Notes under the pieces: model-generated | Seen by the model: only the letters and a program-made list of their open reading frames with translations | What the model was told of the DNA's origin: nothing | The model's database searches: none | In this document: piece after piece, positions 35,208 to 46,605 of the stretch | How the letters are laid out: each line of letters begins with the position of its first letter | Position numbering within the stretch: the stretch's first letter is position 1 | Position numbers and translations under genes: made by a program | NCBI RefSeq assembly: GCF_038002165.1 | Contig: NZ_JBBOBR010000001.1 | Location: 1,674,001-1,738,000 of the forward strand | Origin: Cytobacillus sp. FSL H8-0458 | GTDB lineage: Bacteria > Bacillota > Bacilli > Bacillales > Cytobacillaceae | Length of the DNA stretch: 64,000 nucleotides | Direction of reading: 5' to 3'

Positions 35208-35402
35208 TTTCATAAACGGTTTCATATTTGATTTCTTCGGATAAATGGTAAAACGGTATATCGGCAATTCCTTCCCCACTTCATAAGGGATATAGCCAAA
35301 TGTCGTATAACTGTCTACAGATGCAGGCTCGAGCGAGAGGGAAAGCGGATTGGTTTGAGGCTGAGCTGTTAAAATAAATAAATTCCTTCCTGCTTCCTTC
35401 AT
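35205..35402 (-). CDS. Hypothetical short ORF, doubtful
   Basis: 65 codons ending in the neighbouring terminator. The translation has ordinary composition (SVDSYTTFGYIPYEVGKELP) but there is no ribosome site before the ATG. It may be a remnant of a longer gene. Not recognised. Confidence 0.35.
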   Translation of the reverse strand: MKEAGRNLFILTAQPQTNPLSLSLEPASVDSYTTFGYIPYEVGKELPIYRFTIYPKKSNMKPFMK

Positions 35403-35461
35403 AAAAACAGTATTTTAGATGGTGAAAAAATAGATAAAAAAATAAATTTTCAGAAAATTAG

Positions 35462-35516
35462 TTGATTAATTTCAAGGATTGTTTATACTAAACTTGTAAC
35501 ATACCGACCGGTCAGT
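35462..35516 (+). promoter_or_regulatory. Promoter and TetR-type operator of the acyl-CoA cluster
   Basis: TTGATT (35462-35467), 16 nt, TATACT (35484-35489), then the imperfect palindrome ATACCGACCGGTCAGT (35501-35516) at the expected transcript start. A near copy lies at 39822-39837. Confidence 0.65.
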
Positions 35517-35537
35517 TAGTGGAGGAGGGACAGGAAT

Positions 35538-36746
35538 TTGGATTTCTCATACTCACCAAAAGTGCAGGAGCTCATAGAGAAATTAAATGTGTTTATGGAA
35601 GAAAACGTTTATCCGAACGAACCTTTATATGAACAGCAATTGAATGAACTGGAAAATCGATGGAGTGCTATTCCGCCGATTATGGAAGAACTGAAACGCA
35701 AGGCGAAAGCTGCTGGGTTATGGAACTTATTTTTACCGGAGAGCGAGTATGGCGCAGGACTCACGAACGTGGAATATGCCCCGCTTTGTGAGATTATGGG
35801 GCGATCAATGATTGCACCGGATATCTTCAACTGCAATGCACCTGATACCGGCAACATGGAGGTGCTTGCAAGATATGGCACCGATCGGCAGAAGAATGAT
35901 TGGTTAAAGCCGCTTTTAGAAGGGGACATCCGATCCTGCTTTTCGATGACAGAGCCGGATGTGGCCTCCTCTGATGCCACAAATATTGAAGCGCGGATTG
36001 AAAAACAAGGTTCGGAGTATGTCATCAATGGACGGAAGTGGTGGTCCTCAGGTGCGGGAGATCCGAGGTGCCGGATAGCGATCGTTATGGGAAAAACAGA
36101 TCCGGACGCCAGCCGTCATGAACAGCAATCTATGATTCTCGTGCCGATGGATACCCCTGGGGTAAAAATAGAGAGGATGCTTCCGGTGTTTGGCTATGAT
36201 CACGCTCCACATGGCCATGCAGAAATTACATACGATAATGTCAGAGTTCCTGCTGAAAATATCATTTGGGGTGAAGGGAAAGGGTTCGCCATTGCACAGG
36301 GCAGACTTGGTCCGGGGCGCATCCATCATTGCATGAGGCTGATCGGGGCAGCAGAGCGCGCTCTTGAGGAATTATGTAAGCGTGTACAAAACCGAACTGC
36401 TTTTGGCAAAACGCTCGCAAGCCAGGGCGTCATCCGCGAATGGATAGCCGATTCCCGGATTGAAATTGAGCAGGCGAGACTATTAACGCTTAAAGCGGCA
36501 CATATGATGGATGCAGCCGGCAACAAAGTGGCGAAAACAGAGATTGCTATGATCAAGGTCGTGGCGCCATCCATGGCCCTTAAGGTAATTGACCGGGCAA
36601 TCCAGGCGTTTGGAGCAGCAGGAGTGAGTGAGGATGTACCGCTTGCCGCATTCTGGGCAAATGCCAGAACGCTGAGATTGGCAGACGGTCCTGATGAAGT
36701 CCACCGGGCACAGATTGCTAAGCTTGAATTGAAAAAATACCAATAG
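35538..36746 (+). CDS. Acyl-CoA dehydrogenase
   Basis: 402 residues. FAD/substrate motifs: [28 protein letters not shown], and the C-terminal [34 protein letters not shown]. It oxidises an acyl-CoA to the enoyl-CoA. ACAD10/11-like members of this length often act on branched or hydroxylated chains; the phosphotransferase at 41184 fits that group. First gene of the cluster, TTG start behind GGAGGAGGG. Confidence 0.88.
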   Translation: MDFSYSPKVQELIEKLNVFMEENVYPNEPLYEQQLNELENRWSAIPPIMEELKRKAKAAGLWNLFLPESEYGAGLTNVEYAPLCEIMGRSMIAPDIFNCNAPDTGNMEVLARYGTDRQKNDWLKPLLEGDIRSCFSMTEPDVASSDATNIEARIEKQGSEYVINGRKWWSSGAGDPRCRIAIVMGKTDPDASRHEQQSMILVPMDTPGVKIERMLPVFGYDHAPHGHAEITYDNVRVPAENIIWGEGKGFAIAQGRLGPGRIHHCMRLIGAAERALEELCKRVQNRTAFGKTLASQGVIREWIADSRIEIEQARLLTLKAAHMMDAAGNKVAKTEIAMIKVVAPSMALKVIDRAIQAFGAAGVSEDVPLAAFWANARTLRLADGPDEVHRAQIAKLELKKYQ

Positions 36747-36759
36747 GAGCTGAAAAATC

Positions 36760-37533
36760 ATGAAGGTAATGGAACTATTTGACCTAACCGGAAAGACGGC
36801 ACTGATTACTGGAGGCGGCCGAGGGCTGGGTGCCCAGATCGCGGAAGGGTTAGCCGAGGCAGGGGCAAATGTCGTGATTTGTTCAAGAAAGGTGGAGGCA
36901 TGTCAGGAAACCGCTGACCGCCTTGCAGCACTTGGTGTGAAAACATTAGCGGTTTCCTGTGACATCAGCAAACAGGAGGATGTCCGGAACGTGGTTGAAG
37001 AAACGGTTCAGGAATTTGGAACTATCGATATTCTTGTCAACAACAGCGGGGCCACCTGGGGAGCTCCAGCGGAAGAGATGCCACTTGAAGCCTGGCAAAA
37101 GGTCATCAATGTGAATGTGACAGGGACGTTTCTAATGAGCCAGGCTGCAGGCAAGGTCATGATCGAACAGGGATCCGGAAAAATCATTAATATTGCCTCT
37201 GTTGCCGGACTTGGGGGCACTGATCCCAGGGTGATGGATACAATCGGCTATAACACCAGCAAAGGGGCAATCATCACGATGACAAAGGACCTGGCTGTAA
37301 AATGGGGCAGGTATGGCATCAATGTGAATGCCATTGCACCAGGTTTTTTCCCTACAAAAATGTCATCGGCGATTATGGACCAGGGACGCAGCCCCATCCT
37401 GGAAGCAACACCGCTCAGACGCTTCGGCTCTGATGATGATTTGAAAGGCGCAGCATTGTTTCTGGCTTCCAGTGCTTCAAATTATGTGACGGGAGACGTA
37501 TTAATTGTTGATGGCGGAACACATGCAATGTAA
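36760..37533 (+). CDS. Short-chain dehydrogenase/reductase
   Basis: 257 residues. Cofactor motif TGGGRGLG, NNSG, catalytic Ser in IINIASVAG and the YNTSK active-site pair. It probably oxidises or reduces a hydroxyacyl or ketoacyl intermediate. 13 nt after the acyl-CoA dehydrogenase. Confidence 0.87.
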   Translation: MKVMELFDLTGKTALITGGGRGLGAQIAEGLAEAGANVVICSRKVEACQETADRLAALGVKTLAVSCDISKQEDVRNVVEETVQEFGTIDILVNNSGATWGAPAEEMPLEAWQKVINVNVTGTFLMSQAAGKVMIEQGSGKIINIASVAGLGGTDPRVMDTIGYNTSKGAIITMTKDLAVKWGRYGINVNAIAPGFFPTKMSSAIMDQGRSPILEATPLRRFGSDDDLKGAALFLASSASNYVTGDVLIVDGGTHAM

Positions 37534-37562
37534 AACGGCAAATTATGTTGGAGGGATTTCAA

Positions 37563-39173
<1,611 letters not shown>

Positions 39174-39225
39174 TCGTTTTGTGATATAATGCTGTCGATA
39201 TTTCTAACAGAAGCGGGGACTGACA

Positions 39226-39789
39226 TTGAAAGAAAAAATTACTGAAAAGAGCATCCGGCTATTTGATCAGAAAGGTTTCAGCGAAACATCAATTCAGGAT
39301 ATCGTCGACAGCCTCGGTGTCACGAAAGGCACGTTTTATTACTATTTCTCGAGCAAAGAACAACTGCTGATGGACATCCATCTTCGCTACATAGATGACA
39401 TGCTGGCCAATCAGCATCAAATTCTCGGGGATGAGTCAAAATCATGCAAAGACAAACTCCTTTTGATTGTTCAAATGCTGCTGGGCAATATCAAAACCCA
39501 GGGAGCGAGTGCGAAAGTCTTTTTCAGGGAAATGCGAAACCTTAGTGAAGAAAGCTTATCGGAAATCATTCCAAAAAGGGATCAGTTCAGGCTGAATATC
39601 GAAAAATTAATAGAAGAAGGCAAGCAGAACGGAGAGTTCCGTGCAAACCTCAACTCTCCGATTATCGCCTTTGGCATCTTAGGCGTCACCAACTGGAGCT
39701 ACCAGTGGTTCAATCCGGAGGGAAGCATATCCGACCGGGAAGTGGCAGAGATCTTTACGGAAATGATATTGAAGGGGATAGAGATGTAA
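39226..39789 (+). CDS. TetR-family regulator of the acyl-CoA cluster
   Basis: 187 residues. HTH: TSIQDIVDSLGVTKGTFYYYFSSKEQLL. The C-terminal domain has the helical form seen in FadR-type TetR regulators that bind acyl-CoA. It sits between the two halves of the cluster, and operator-like sites with ATACCRACYGGTCAGT lie before both halves. TTG start, 52 nt after the ligase. Confidence 0.85.
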   Translation: MKEKITEKSIRLFDQKGFSETSIQDIVDSLGVTKGTFYYYFSSKEQLLMDIHLRYIDDMLANQHQILGDESKSCKDKLLLIVQMLLGNIKTQGASAKVFFREMRNLSEESLSEIIPKRDQFRLNIEKLIEEGKQNGEFRANLNSPIIAFGILGVTNWSYQWFNPEGSISDREVAEIFTEMILKGIEM

Positions 39790-39821
39790 ATAAGAGAGGA
39801 AGCTCCTCTCTAACTAGTAAC

Positions 39822-39837
39822 ATACCAACTGGTCAGT
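39822..39837 (+). promoter_or_regulatory. TetR-type operator before the second half of the cluster
   Basis: ATACCAACTGGTCAGT matches the operator at 35501-35516 at 14 of 16 positions. It lies 17 nt before the 3-hydroxyacyl-CoA dehydrogenase start. Confidence 0.62.
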
Positions 39838-39853
39838 ATAAGGAGGATTAACG

Positions 39854-40741
39854 ATGAATGCAAAAGATGTTAAGCAAATTACCGTTATAGGTGCCGGACA
39901 GATGGGCCACCAGATCGGAATGCTCTGTGCTCTGGGAGGCTATGAGACGATTATCCAGGATCTGAGCGAAACCGCATTGCAGGATGCCGATGCTAAGCTG
40001 CATATGATTATGTCTAAATGGGTTGCCAAGGGGAAGCTGGCTGAAGATGCGAAAGCCGCTGCTTTCGGAAGGCTTCGTTTCTCCAGCAGCCTTCAGGAAA
40101 GTGTCCGAAGCTCCGACTTAATCATTGAAGCCGTAACGGAAAAGCTTGAAGTGAAAAAAGAGGTATTCAGAAAACTGGAAGAGTACGCCCCTCCTCATGC
40201 CATCTTTGCAACCAATAGCTCCACAATCGTTAATAGTTTAATAGCAGGTGAAACTGAGCGGTCTGAAAAAGTCGTTAATATGCATTTCTTCTTTCCGCCT
40301 CTTGTGATGGACTGTGTGGAAGTAGTCATGAGTGAACAGACGTCTGAAGAAACCGCACAAATAGCGATGGAAGTCTGTGAAAAGATTAATAGAACAGCCG
40401 TCCTTTTGAAAAAAGAAATTTCCGGCTTCGTCGCGAACCGCATTCTCGGTGCGCTCCAAAAAGAGGCAGTGGCTCTGTATGAACAGGGGATAGCCGACTA
40501 TAAAGATATCGATGTCATTTGCCGGAAAGCCTTGAATCATCCCATCGGCCCGTTTGAACTCATGGATTTATCCGGACTGGATGTGGCCTATTATGTAATG
40601 GATCAGCGCTATCGAGAGACAGGAGATCCTGCAGATAAGCCATTTGACTGTGTTGCCGAAAAAGTGTCAAAGGGAGAATTGGGGAGAAAGACGGGCAAGG
40701 GCTGGTATGAGTATTCTTCTTCCAATAAGGTGAAGAGTTAA
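39854..40741 (+). CDS. 3-hydroxyacyl-CoA dehydrogenase
   Basis: 295 residues. NAD motif VIGAGQMGHQIGMLCALGGY, catalytic region NMHFFFPPLVMDCVEVV, C-terminal domain FVANRILGALQKEA and GRKTGKGWYEY. It oxidises L-3-hydroxyacyl-CoA to 3-ketoacyl-CoA, the third step of beta-oxidation. GGAGG precedes the ATG. Confidence 0.9.
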   Translation: MNAKDVKQITVIGAGQMGHQIGMLCALGGYETIIQDLSETALQDADAKLHMIMSKWVAKGKLAEDAKAAAFGRLRFSSSLQESVRSSDLIIEAVTEKLEVKKEVFRKLEEYAPPHAIFATNSSTIVNSLIAGETERSEKVVNMHFFFPPLVMDCVEVVMSEQTSEETAQIAMEVCEKINRTAVLLKKEISGFVANRILGALQKEAVALYEQGIADYKDIDVICRKALNHPIGPFELMDLSGLDVAYYVMDQRYRETGDPADKPFDCVAEKVSKGELGRKTGKGWYEYSSSNKVKS

Positions 40742-40749
40742 GGGGTGTC

Positions 40750-41154
40750 ATGATGCATGAAATGCAGGTAACAGTAAGGTTTTGCGAGACTGATGCTCTT
40801 GGCCATATCAACAATACAAGTTATTTTATTTACCTTGAAGAAGCACGTGTGAAATATTTCGAGACACTTGGCTACAACATGGATGTGAAAAAATGGAGTT
40901 TTATCCTTGCCTCCACTAAATGCGACTTTCTAAGCCAGGGATATTTTAACCAAATCCTTACCGTCAAAACCTGGGTATCAAGGATTGGCAGCAAAAGCTT
41001 TCAGCTCGATCATGAAATTGTCTGCAGCCAGACAGGCACTCATATTGCCAGAGGGAACACCGTAATCGTCTATTTTGATTTCGTCAAACAGGAAAGTGCT
41101 ATTATACCTGATCTTCTTCGAGAAGGTTTAAATCAAAATGTAAGAGAAACATAA
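40750..41154 (+). CDS. Acyl-CoA thioesterase, 4HBT (hotdog) family
   Basis: 134 residues. VRFCETDALGHINNTSYFIYLEEARVKYF, here read as two overlapping parts, contains the catalytic Asp of the 4HBT/YbgC group. It cleaves acyl-CoA esters and may release dead-end CoA thioesters in this pathway. 8 nt after the dehydrogenase gene. Confidence 0.85.
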   Translation: MMHEMQVTVRFCETDALGHINNTSYFIYLEEARVKYFETLGYNMDVKKWSFILASTKCDFLSQGYFNQILTVKTWVSRIGSKSFQLDHEIVCSQTGTHIARGNTVIVYFDFVKQESAIIPDLLREGLNQNVRET

Positions 41155-41183
41155 ATTAATTTTCCTATAAATAGGAGGATCAC

Positions 41184-42257
41184 ATGCCGAAGCAAATGTA
41201 CCAGGATACCATTCCCGTTAGAAAAGGAGAGCAATTGAACACAGCTCCATTGGAAAAATTCCTGCGGAGCGAGATTGCTAATCTTCCAAATCAACCGCTT
41301 GAGATTCTGCAGTTCCATGCTGGGCACTCCAATCTTACCTATCAGCTGAAAATGGGAGAGTGGGAAGCCGTGCTGCGAAGGCCTCCGCTTGGACCTGTCG
41401 CACCGAAAGCTCATGACATGGAGAGGGAATTCAGGGTGATTTCTGAAATCCATCCCTTTCTCAAAGAAGCCCCAAAGCCGCTTCTGTTTACGAATAATAG
41501 TGAAATCACAGTAGCACCATTTTTCATTATGGAACGGCGGCATGGAATTGTTTTAGATACCTCATTCCCTGAAGGAATGGAGCCGGACGAGGGAGTTTGC
41601 AGCAGACTGTCTCAAATTATGGTTGATAAGCTGGCAGAACTTCATTCCATAGAATATAAAAGGACAGGTCTAGCGGAAATCAGCAACCCGGATGGATTTA
41701 TGGAAAGACAGGTGCATGGCTGGATTGGCCGGTATGAGCGGGCAAAGACAGATGAAGTTCCTGAAGCGGATATGCTGAAAAAGTGGCTGACCCATCATAT
41801 TCCTGCAAGTCCCGATCCTTCTATCATCCATTATGATTACAAGCTGAATAATGCAATGTTCAATGAGGATTTAACAGAGATGACAGGCCTTTTCGATTGG
41901 GAGATGGCAACTGTAGGCGATCCGCTTGCAGACCTTGGTGCCGCGATGAGCTATTGGATTCAGGGAGACGATCCCGACCTGCTCAAGTTTGGCTTGGGAA
42001 AACCCCCGGTAACCGTTCTAAATGGCTTTTACTCCCGCAGAGAATTTATGGAGGCCTATGCTGGAAAAACTGGCCGTGATCTCAGCAGCATGAACTTTTA
42101 TTTAACATTTGCCTATTTTAAGCTGGCCGTCATTTGCCAGCAAATCTATTACCGCTACAAGAAAGGCCAAACAGCAGATCCGCGGTTTTCACAATTCAAT
42201 AGATACGTTAAAGTGCTCCTGAAACATGCTGTACAGACGGCAGATGAAAAAATTTGA
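41184..42257 (+). CDS. APH-type phosphotransferase, ACAD10-like kinase domain
   Basis: 357 residues with a kinase-like fold: GHSNLTYQL (nucleotide loop), LRRPPLGP, IIHYDYKLNNAMFN (catalytic Asp) and GLFDWEMATVGDPLADLG (metal Asp). The RPPLGPVAPKAHDMEREF pattern marks the group fused to acyl-CoA dehydrogenase in ACAD10/11, which phosphorylate 4-hydroxyacyl-CoA. Here it is a separate gene in the same operon as two acyl-CoA dehydrogenases. Confidence 0.85.
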   Translation: MPKQMYQDTIPVRKGEQLNTAPLEKFLRSEIANLPNQPLEILQFHAGHSNLTYQLKMGEWEAVLRRPPLGPVAPKAHDMEREFRVISEIHPFLKEAPKPLLFTNNSEITVAPFFIMERRHGIVLDTSFPEGMEPDEGVCSRLSQIMVDKLAELHSIEYKRTGLAEISNPDGFMERQVHGWIGRYERAKTDEVPEADMLKKWLTHHIPASPDPSIIHYDYKLNNAMFNEDLTEMTGLFDWEMATVGDPLADLGAAMSYWIQGDDPDLLKFGLGKPPVTVLNGFYSRREFMEAYAGKTGRDLSSMNFYLTFAYFKLAVICQQIYYRYKKGQTADPRFSQFNRYVKVLLKHAVQTADEKI

Positions 42258-42290
42258 GATGAAGAGATGCTGAGGAGAGTGAATCCATAC

Positions 42291-44066
42291 ATGGAAAAAG
42301 TAAACACAGCCAATCGCGGTGCGAGTTTTTTGTTCACGAGGCTAAATCCTGAAACACTTTTCACACCCGAGAATTTTTCAGATGAGCATATCTTAATCGG
42401 AAGAACCGCTAAACAATTTGCTGAAAAAATGGTTCACCCTGAAAAGGACCGGATCGAAAACCAGGAATTCGAACTGGTAACGGATTTACTGAGGAAGGCG
42501 GGCAAACTTGGCCTGCTTGCCCATAGCATCCCCGAAAATTACGGCGGTCTTGGCCTGGATAAAATCAGCAAGGGCATCGTCGGAGAAAACATTGCCTCTT
42601 CAGGCGGTTACGGAGTAGCCCACTCCAACCATACCTGCATTGCAACCCTGCCGATCACCTACTTCGGAACTCATGAGCAAAAAGAAAAGTATTTGCCTAA
42701 ACTTGCATCAGGGGAGTACATAGGCGCCTACTGCCTGACAGAGCCAAACGCAGGATCTGATGCGCTTTCCTCCCAGACTACAGCCGTTTTGAATGAGGAT
42801 GGGACCCATTACATTTTAAATGGAACGAAAATTTATATTACGAACGCTGTCTTTTCAGATACATTCATTGTTTATGCCAAAGTGGACGGCCGGCAATTTA
42901 CCGCATTTATCGTCGAACGGAACACACCGGGGCTATCCCTTGGCCCGGAAGAAAATAAAATGGGCATCAAAGGATCCTCAACCAGATCAGTTATATTTGA
43001 GGATTGTCCTGTGCCAGCAGAAAATTTGCTTGGGGAAGTAGGGAAAGGACACATCATAGCTTTGAACGTTTTAAATTTGGGCCGTTACAACTTAGGTTCA
43101 GCCTGTATGGGGGCAGCAAAAACCGGATTGAAGAAAGCCCTCCAGTTTACAGGGGAAAGAAAGCAATTTGGGAAATCGATCGCTGATTTTCCGGCTACCA
43201 AGGAAAAAACGGCGAAGATGGCAGCCAGAATTTACGCCGCTGAATCACTTCAATACCGCACCGCAAGCCTGCTGGAGGAATCATTGGAAGACTTATATGA
43301 ATCAACTGATTTAAAGCTTATTGGAAAAAGAATGAGCGAATATGCCACAGAATGTGCGATCTGTAAGGTATTTGGCTCGGAAACACTGGATTTTACGGCA
43401 GATGAAACACTGCAGCTTCATGGCGGAGCGGGATTCATCAAGGAATATGGCGTGGAACAAATGTATCGGGATTCCCGCATTAACCGTATATTTGAGGGAA
43501 CAAATGAGATTAATAGACTGCTGATTCCTACACACCTTTTCCGTAAAGCGCTTAAGGGTGAAATCGATTTAGCCGCCAGAGTGGAGGAAGCGATTGTTCG
43601 CTTGAGCAAATCGGATCCAATCGGCCAGGCCATTTTTGAGAAAGAAAGAGCAGCGGTTGATACAATAAGAAACCTGTTCCTGCTGAATGCCGGACTTGCT
43701 TATGAAGCATTTGGCGATACCCTTATTCATGAACAGGAAGCACTTATGAAGCTGGCAGATATGACAATTGCCCTATATGCAGTAGAATCAGCTGTTTATC
43801 GGACTTATAAAGCCATTCAGAAAAATGGAGAAGAAAAAGAAGAATTGAAGATTCAGCTGACCAGGACTTTTCTCGAAGGTGCGATATGGGAAGCTGAGAG
43901 GCTATCCCGCCAGCTGGTGTCCGAATTGGCATCAGATGGGAAAAGGGATGCGCTGATCGGATTAGTCATCCGGGAATGCAGCAGGTTCAGCTCCTTTGGG
44001 AAAGAAAGTGTAAGGAACCGGAAAATAGCTGAGCTCATTTATGAAAAAGGCGAATATTGCTGCTAG
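42291..44066 (+). CDS. Acyl-CoA dehydrogenase, large form
   Basis: 591 residues: an acyl-CoA dehydrogenase core (YCLTEPNAGSDALSSQT, GGAGFIKEYGVEQMYRDSRI, FEGTNEINRLLIP) plus a helical C-terminal extension of about 180 residues, like Bacillus FadE/YusJ-type enzymes. It introduces the double bond in beta-oxidation. An upstream ATG at 42267 is in frame, but AGGAG at 42273-42277 and the family N-terminus (EKVNTANRGASFLF) favour 42291. Confidence 0.88.
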   Translation: MEKVNTANRGASFLFTRLNPETLFTPENFSDEHILIGRTAKQFAEKMVHPEKDRIENQEFELVTDLLRKAGKLGLLAHSIPENYGGLGLDKISKGIVGENIASSGGYGVAHSNHTCIATLPITYFGTHEQKEKYLPKLASGEYIGAYCLTEPNAGSDALSSQTTAVLNEDGTHYILNGTKIYITNAVFSDTFIVYAKVDGRQFTAFIVERNTPGLSLGPEENKMGIKGSSTRSVIFEDCPVPAENLLGEVGKGHIIALNVLNLGRYNLGSACMGAAKTGLKKALQFTGERKQFGKSIADFPATKEKTAKMAARIYAAESLQYRTASLLEESLEDLYESTDLKLIGKRMSEYATECAICKVFGSETLDFTADETLQLHGGAGFIKEYGVEQMYRDSRINRIFEGTNEINRLLIPTHLFRKALKGEIDLAARVEEAIVRLSKSDPIGQAIFEKERAAVDTIRNLFLLNAGLAYEAFGDTLIHEQEALMKLADMTIALYAVESAVYRTYKAIQKNGEEKEELKIQLTRTFLEGAIWEAERLSRQLVSELASDGKRDALIGLVIRECSRFSSFGKESVRNRKIAELIYEKGEYCC

Positions 44067-44090
44067 AAATATAGAGAAGGAGTGTTGAAA

Positions 44091-45068
44091 ATGAAAGCCA
44101 TCCAATTCAAAGAATATGGGGGACCTGAAGTTCTTAACGTAATCGAAATGGATCGGCCGCAGCCGACCGGACGTGAAGTATTAATCGAAGTGCATGCCAT
44201 CGGAGTGAACTATGCCGATACCGCAAGAAGAGAAGGCCAATATGTGGTGCCGACTCCCCTGCCGTTCATTCCGGGTGCGGAGGTGGCAGGTGTTGTCGCG
44301 GCAGCAGGTGAAGCGGCGAGTATTCCGGTTGGCACAAGAGTGGTGACGTTAATCGAATCAGGCGGCTACTCAGAGTATGTAACAGCCGATGAAAGGGGTC
44401 TGATTCCGCTGCCGGAGGGACTGGATTTCAATCTTGCTGCGGCACTGCCTCTGCAAGGACTGAGTGCCTATCATATTCTAAAAACAATGGGCCGGCTTGA
44501 ACCGGGTGAAAGCGTCCTTGTCCATGCAGCGGCAGGCGGAGTGGGAACAATTGCTGTTCAGCTCGCAAAATTATTTGGGGCCGGGACGGTCATTGCTACA
44601 GCCAGCACTGATGAAAAACTTCAGCTTGCAAAAGAAATGGGGGCCGATGTCCTCGTCAACTACACAAATGAAGGCTGGGAACATGAAGTACTAGAGGCAA
44701 CAGGCGGAAAAGGTGTGAATGTGGCACTCGAAATGGCTGGCGGGGAAATTTTTAATAAAACCCTGAAATGCCTTGCAACCTTTGGCCGCCTTGTTATTTA
44801 TGGTGTGGCAAGCGGGGAGCAGAGCCGATTTTATCCTTCATCCTTAATGAGGCGGAATCAATCGGTCATCGGGTTTTTCCTGCCGCAGATTATGAGGAAA
44901 CCGGAATTGCTGCAGCCGAGCATGAAGGAATTATTATCTTACACAGCCCAAGGAAAGCTGAAGCTGACTATTGGAGAAGTCCATCCTCTGGAAGATGCTT
45001 CCAAGGTACATGAGCGGATGCAGTCGAGGCAAACAAAAGGGAAGCTTATTCTCGTACCGGCAAGATAA
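44091..45068 (+). CDS. Quinone oxidoreductase-like alcohol dehydrogenase
   Basis: 325 residues of the zeta-crystallin/QOR branch of the medium-chain family: IQFKEYGGPEVL, GVNYADTARREGQY, VHAAAGGVGTIAVQLAKLFGAG. No zinc ligands are seen, which fits NADPH-dependent quinone or enone reduction. AAGGAG is 8 nt before ATG 44091. Last gene of the acyl-CoA cluster. Confidence 0.87.
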   Translation: MKAIQFKEYGGPEVLNVIEMDRPQPTGREVLIEVHAIGVNYADTARREGQYVVPTPLPFIPGAEVAGVVAAAGEAASIPVGTRVVTLIESGGYSEYVTADERGLIPLPEGLDFNLAAALPLQGLSAYHILKTMGRLEPGESVLVHAAAGGVGTIAVQLAKLFGAGTVIATASTDEKLQLAKEMGADVLVNYTNEGWEHEVLEATGGKGVNVALEMAGGEIFNKTLKCLATFGRLVIYGVASGEQSRFYPSSLMRRNQSVIGFFLPQIMRKPELLQPSMKELLSYTAQGKLKLTIGEVHPLEDASKVHERMQSRQTKGKLILVPAR

Positions 45069-45076
45069 TCGGAAGC

Positions 45077-45109
45077 CTGCCATTAATTAAGTGGCAGGCT
45101 CTTTTTTGG
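45077..45109 (+). terminator. Terminator of the acyl-CoA cluster
   Basis: AGCCTGCCA and TGGCAGGCT with a 9-nt loop, followed by CTTTTTT. Confidence 0.87.
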
Positions 45110-45228
45110 ATTACGGCAAGTTTATTTTGTTCCGTTAAAGGGCAGGTTCATTCATTAATCGGAAGGAAAAAGGTATTTAGAAAGGGAACTTTTTGATTTA
45201 TACCGGATTAAATAAAGGAGAGAAAGAT

Positions 45229-45600
45229 TTGAATAAATCATTTATTGAACAAGTTCATTATATTAGAATTCCTGTAAAAGATTTAGAACTGTCTGCACAA
45301 TGGTATAGAGATGTATTAGGACTTCAGTTATTAAACAATACTGAGAAACTTGCAATTTTTAAAGTAAATGAAGGACCTTTCTTACTTATCTTAGTTCCTA
45401 CCGAAGATAAAACATTTGCACATTTTACAATTGATAATGAACAAGAATTTAGCATTGGCTTTACAAGTCCAGAATTATCTGATTTTCATCAACACTTAAT
45501 TGATAATCAAGTTAAGGTAGAGGATATAAAAGAAGATAATGGTCATGCCTATTTCCACTTTTATGACCCAAATGGCAATAAACTTCAAGTACACTGGTAA
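45229..45600 (+). CDS. VOC-family protein (glyoxalase-like), AT-rich
   Basis: 123 residues: VHYIRIPVKDLELSAQWYRDVLG at the start (two overlapping parts) and HAYFHFYDPNGNKLQVHW at the end are VOC signatures. Function could be dioxygenase, glyoxalase or resistance; not known. The TTG at 45229 follows GGAGAG. Codon use is clearly richer in A and T than in its neighbours, which hints at transfer. Confidence 0.78.
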   Translation: MNKSFIEQVHYIRIPVKDLELSAQWYRDVLGLQLLNNTEKLAIFKVNEGPFLLILVPTEDKTFAHFTIDNEQEFSIGFTSPELSDFHQHLIDNQVKVEDIKEDNGHAYFHFYDPNGNKLQVHW

Positions 45601-45647
45601 GATTATAATAAATAAATTTCCCTATTTCATTATCGGGGTGTATAAAA

Positions 45648-45684
45648 AATGGGAACGTCCAAATTAGACGTTCCCATATTTTTT
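45648..45684. terminator. Terminator after the VOC gene
   Basis: ATGGGAACGTC and GACGTTCCCAT form an 11-bp stem with an 8-nt loop and T6. Confidence 0.85.
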
Positions 45685-45795
45685 GCCTGAAAAACAACAA
45701 TACTATTTAACAAAGCCTCAATTAAACTGACAGGATTATAAGGATTTGTATAGAACATAAATAATATAGGCGAATTTTTGATGGGGTGATTACAT

Positions 45796-46605
45796 ATGGA
45801 AAAGGAAGAAATCAAGAAAAAGGTCCAAAATACATTCGGTAAAAACGCTGAAAAATATGTAACAAGCAAAATTCATGGAGATGCGGCTGAATTAAATCAG
45901 CTCGTTCAAACCCTGAATCCGAAGAAGGATTGGGTGGTGCTCGATATCGCAACAGGCGGCGGGCATGTGGCCAAGAGTCTGGCACCCTTTGTTTCACAGG
46001 TCTTTGCAGCTGATTTGACAAAAGAAATGCTCGCCAATACCGCACGCCATCTGGAAAACTATAAAAATATCTGGTATATCGTTGCAGATGCGGAAGCTTT
46101 GCCATTTTTGGATGAGACCTTTGATGCTGTCACCTGCCGGATCGCCCCCCACCATTTTCCCCATCCGGAAAAATTCATTGCCGATGCTGGCCGGGTATTA
46201 AAGCCGGGGGGAAGCTTTCTGTTAGTTGATAATGTAGCACCGGATGAAAAAGAGCTGGCTGATTATATGAACACTGTTGAGAAATTGCGGGATGACAGCC
46301 ATTACCGGTGTTTGTCAACGGCAGAATGGAGAAAGCTATTTGCTGCTTCGGGACTAAATGAAACGAACACGAAAAGCAGGAAGAAAACCTTCGAATTCCC
46401 TTCCTGGGTGAAGCGGACGGCTGAAAGTGAAGAGCAGATTAGGGCAGTCGAAGAGTATATTCTGCAGGCTGATCAGGCTGCTGCAGATTATTTCCAAATT
46501 GAACATCATGAAGGAAAGGTCCAATCCTTTAAAGTGGATGAATGGATGGCACTTTGCATAAAACATATAGGAGGAAACGATCATGGATTTAAACCTGAAA
46601 AATAA
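45796..46605 (+). CDS. Class I SAM-dependent methyltransferase
   Basis: 269 residues, UbiE/YcgJ-like: motif I VVLDIATGGGHVAKSLA, FAADLTKEMLANTARH, then ADAEALPFLDETFDAVTCRIAPHHF. Substrate not known. It overlaps the next gene by 23 nt, so the two are likely made together. Confidence 0.86.
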   Translation: MEKEEIKKKVQNTFGKNAEKYVTSKIHGDAAELNQLVQTLNPKKDWVVLDIATGGGHVAKSLAPFVSQVFAADLTKEMLANTARHLENYKNIWYIVADAEALPFLDETFDAVTCRIAPHHFPHPEKFIADAGRVLKPGGSFLLVDNVAPDEKELADYMNTVEKLRDDSHYRCLSTAEWRKLFAASGLNETNTKSRKKTFEFPSWVKRTAESEEQIRAVEEYILQADQAAADYFQIEHHEGKVQSFKVDEWMALCIKHIGGNDHGFKPEK

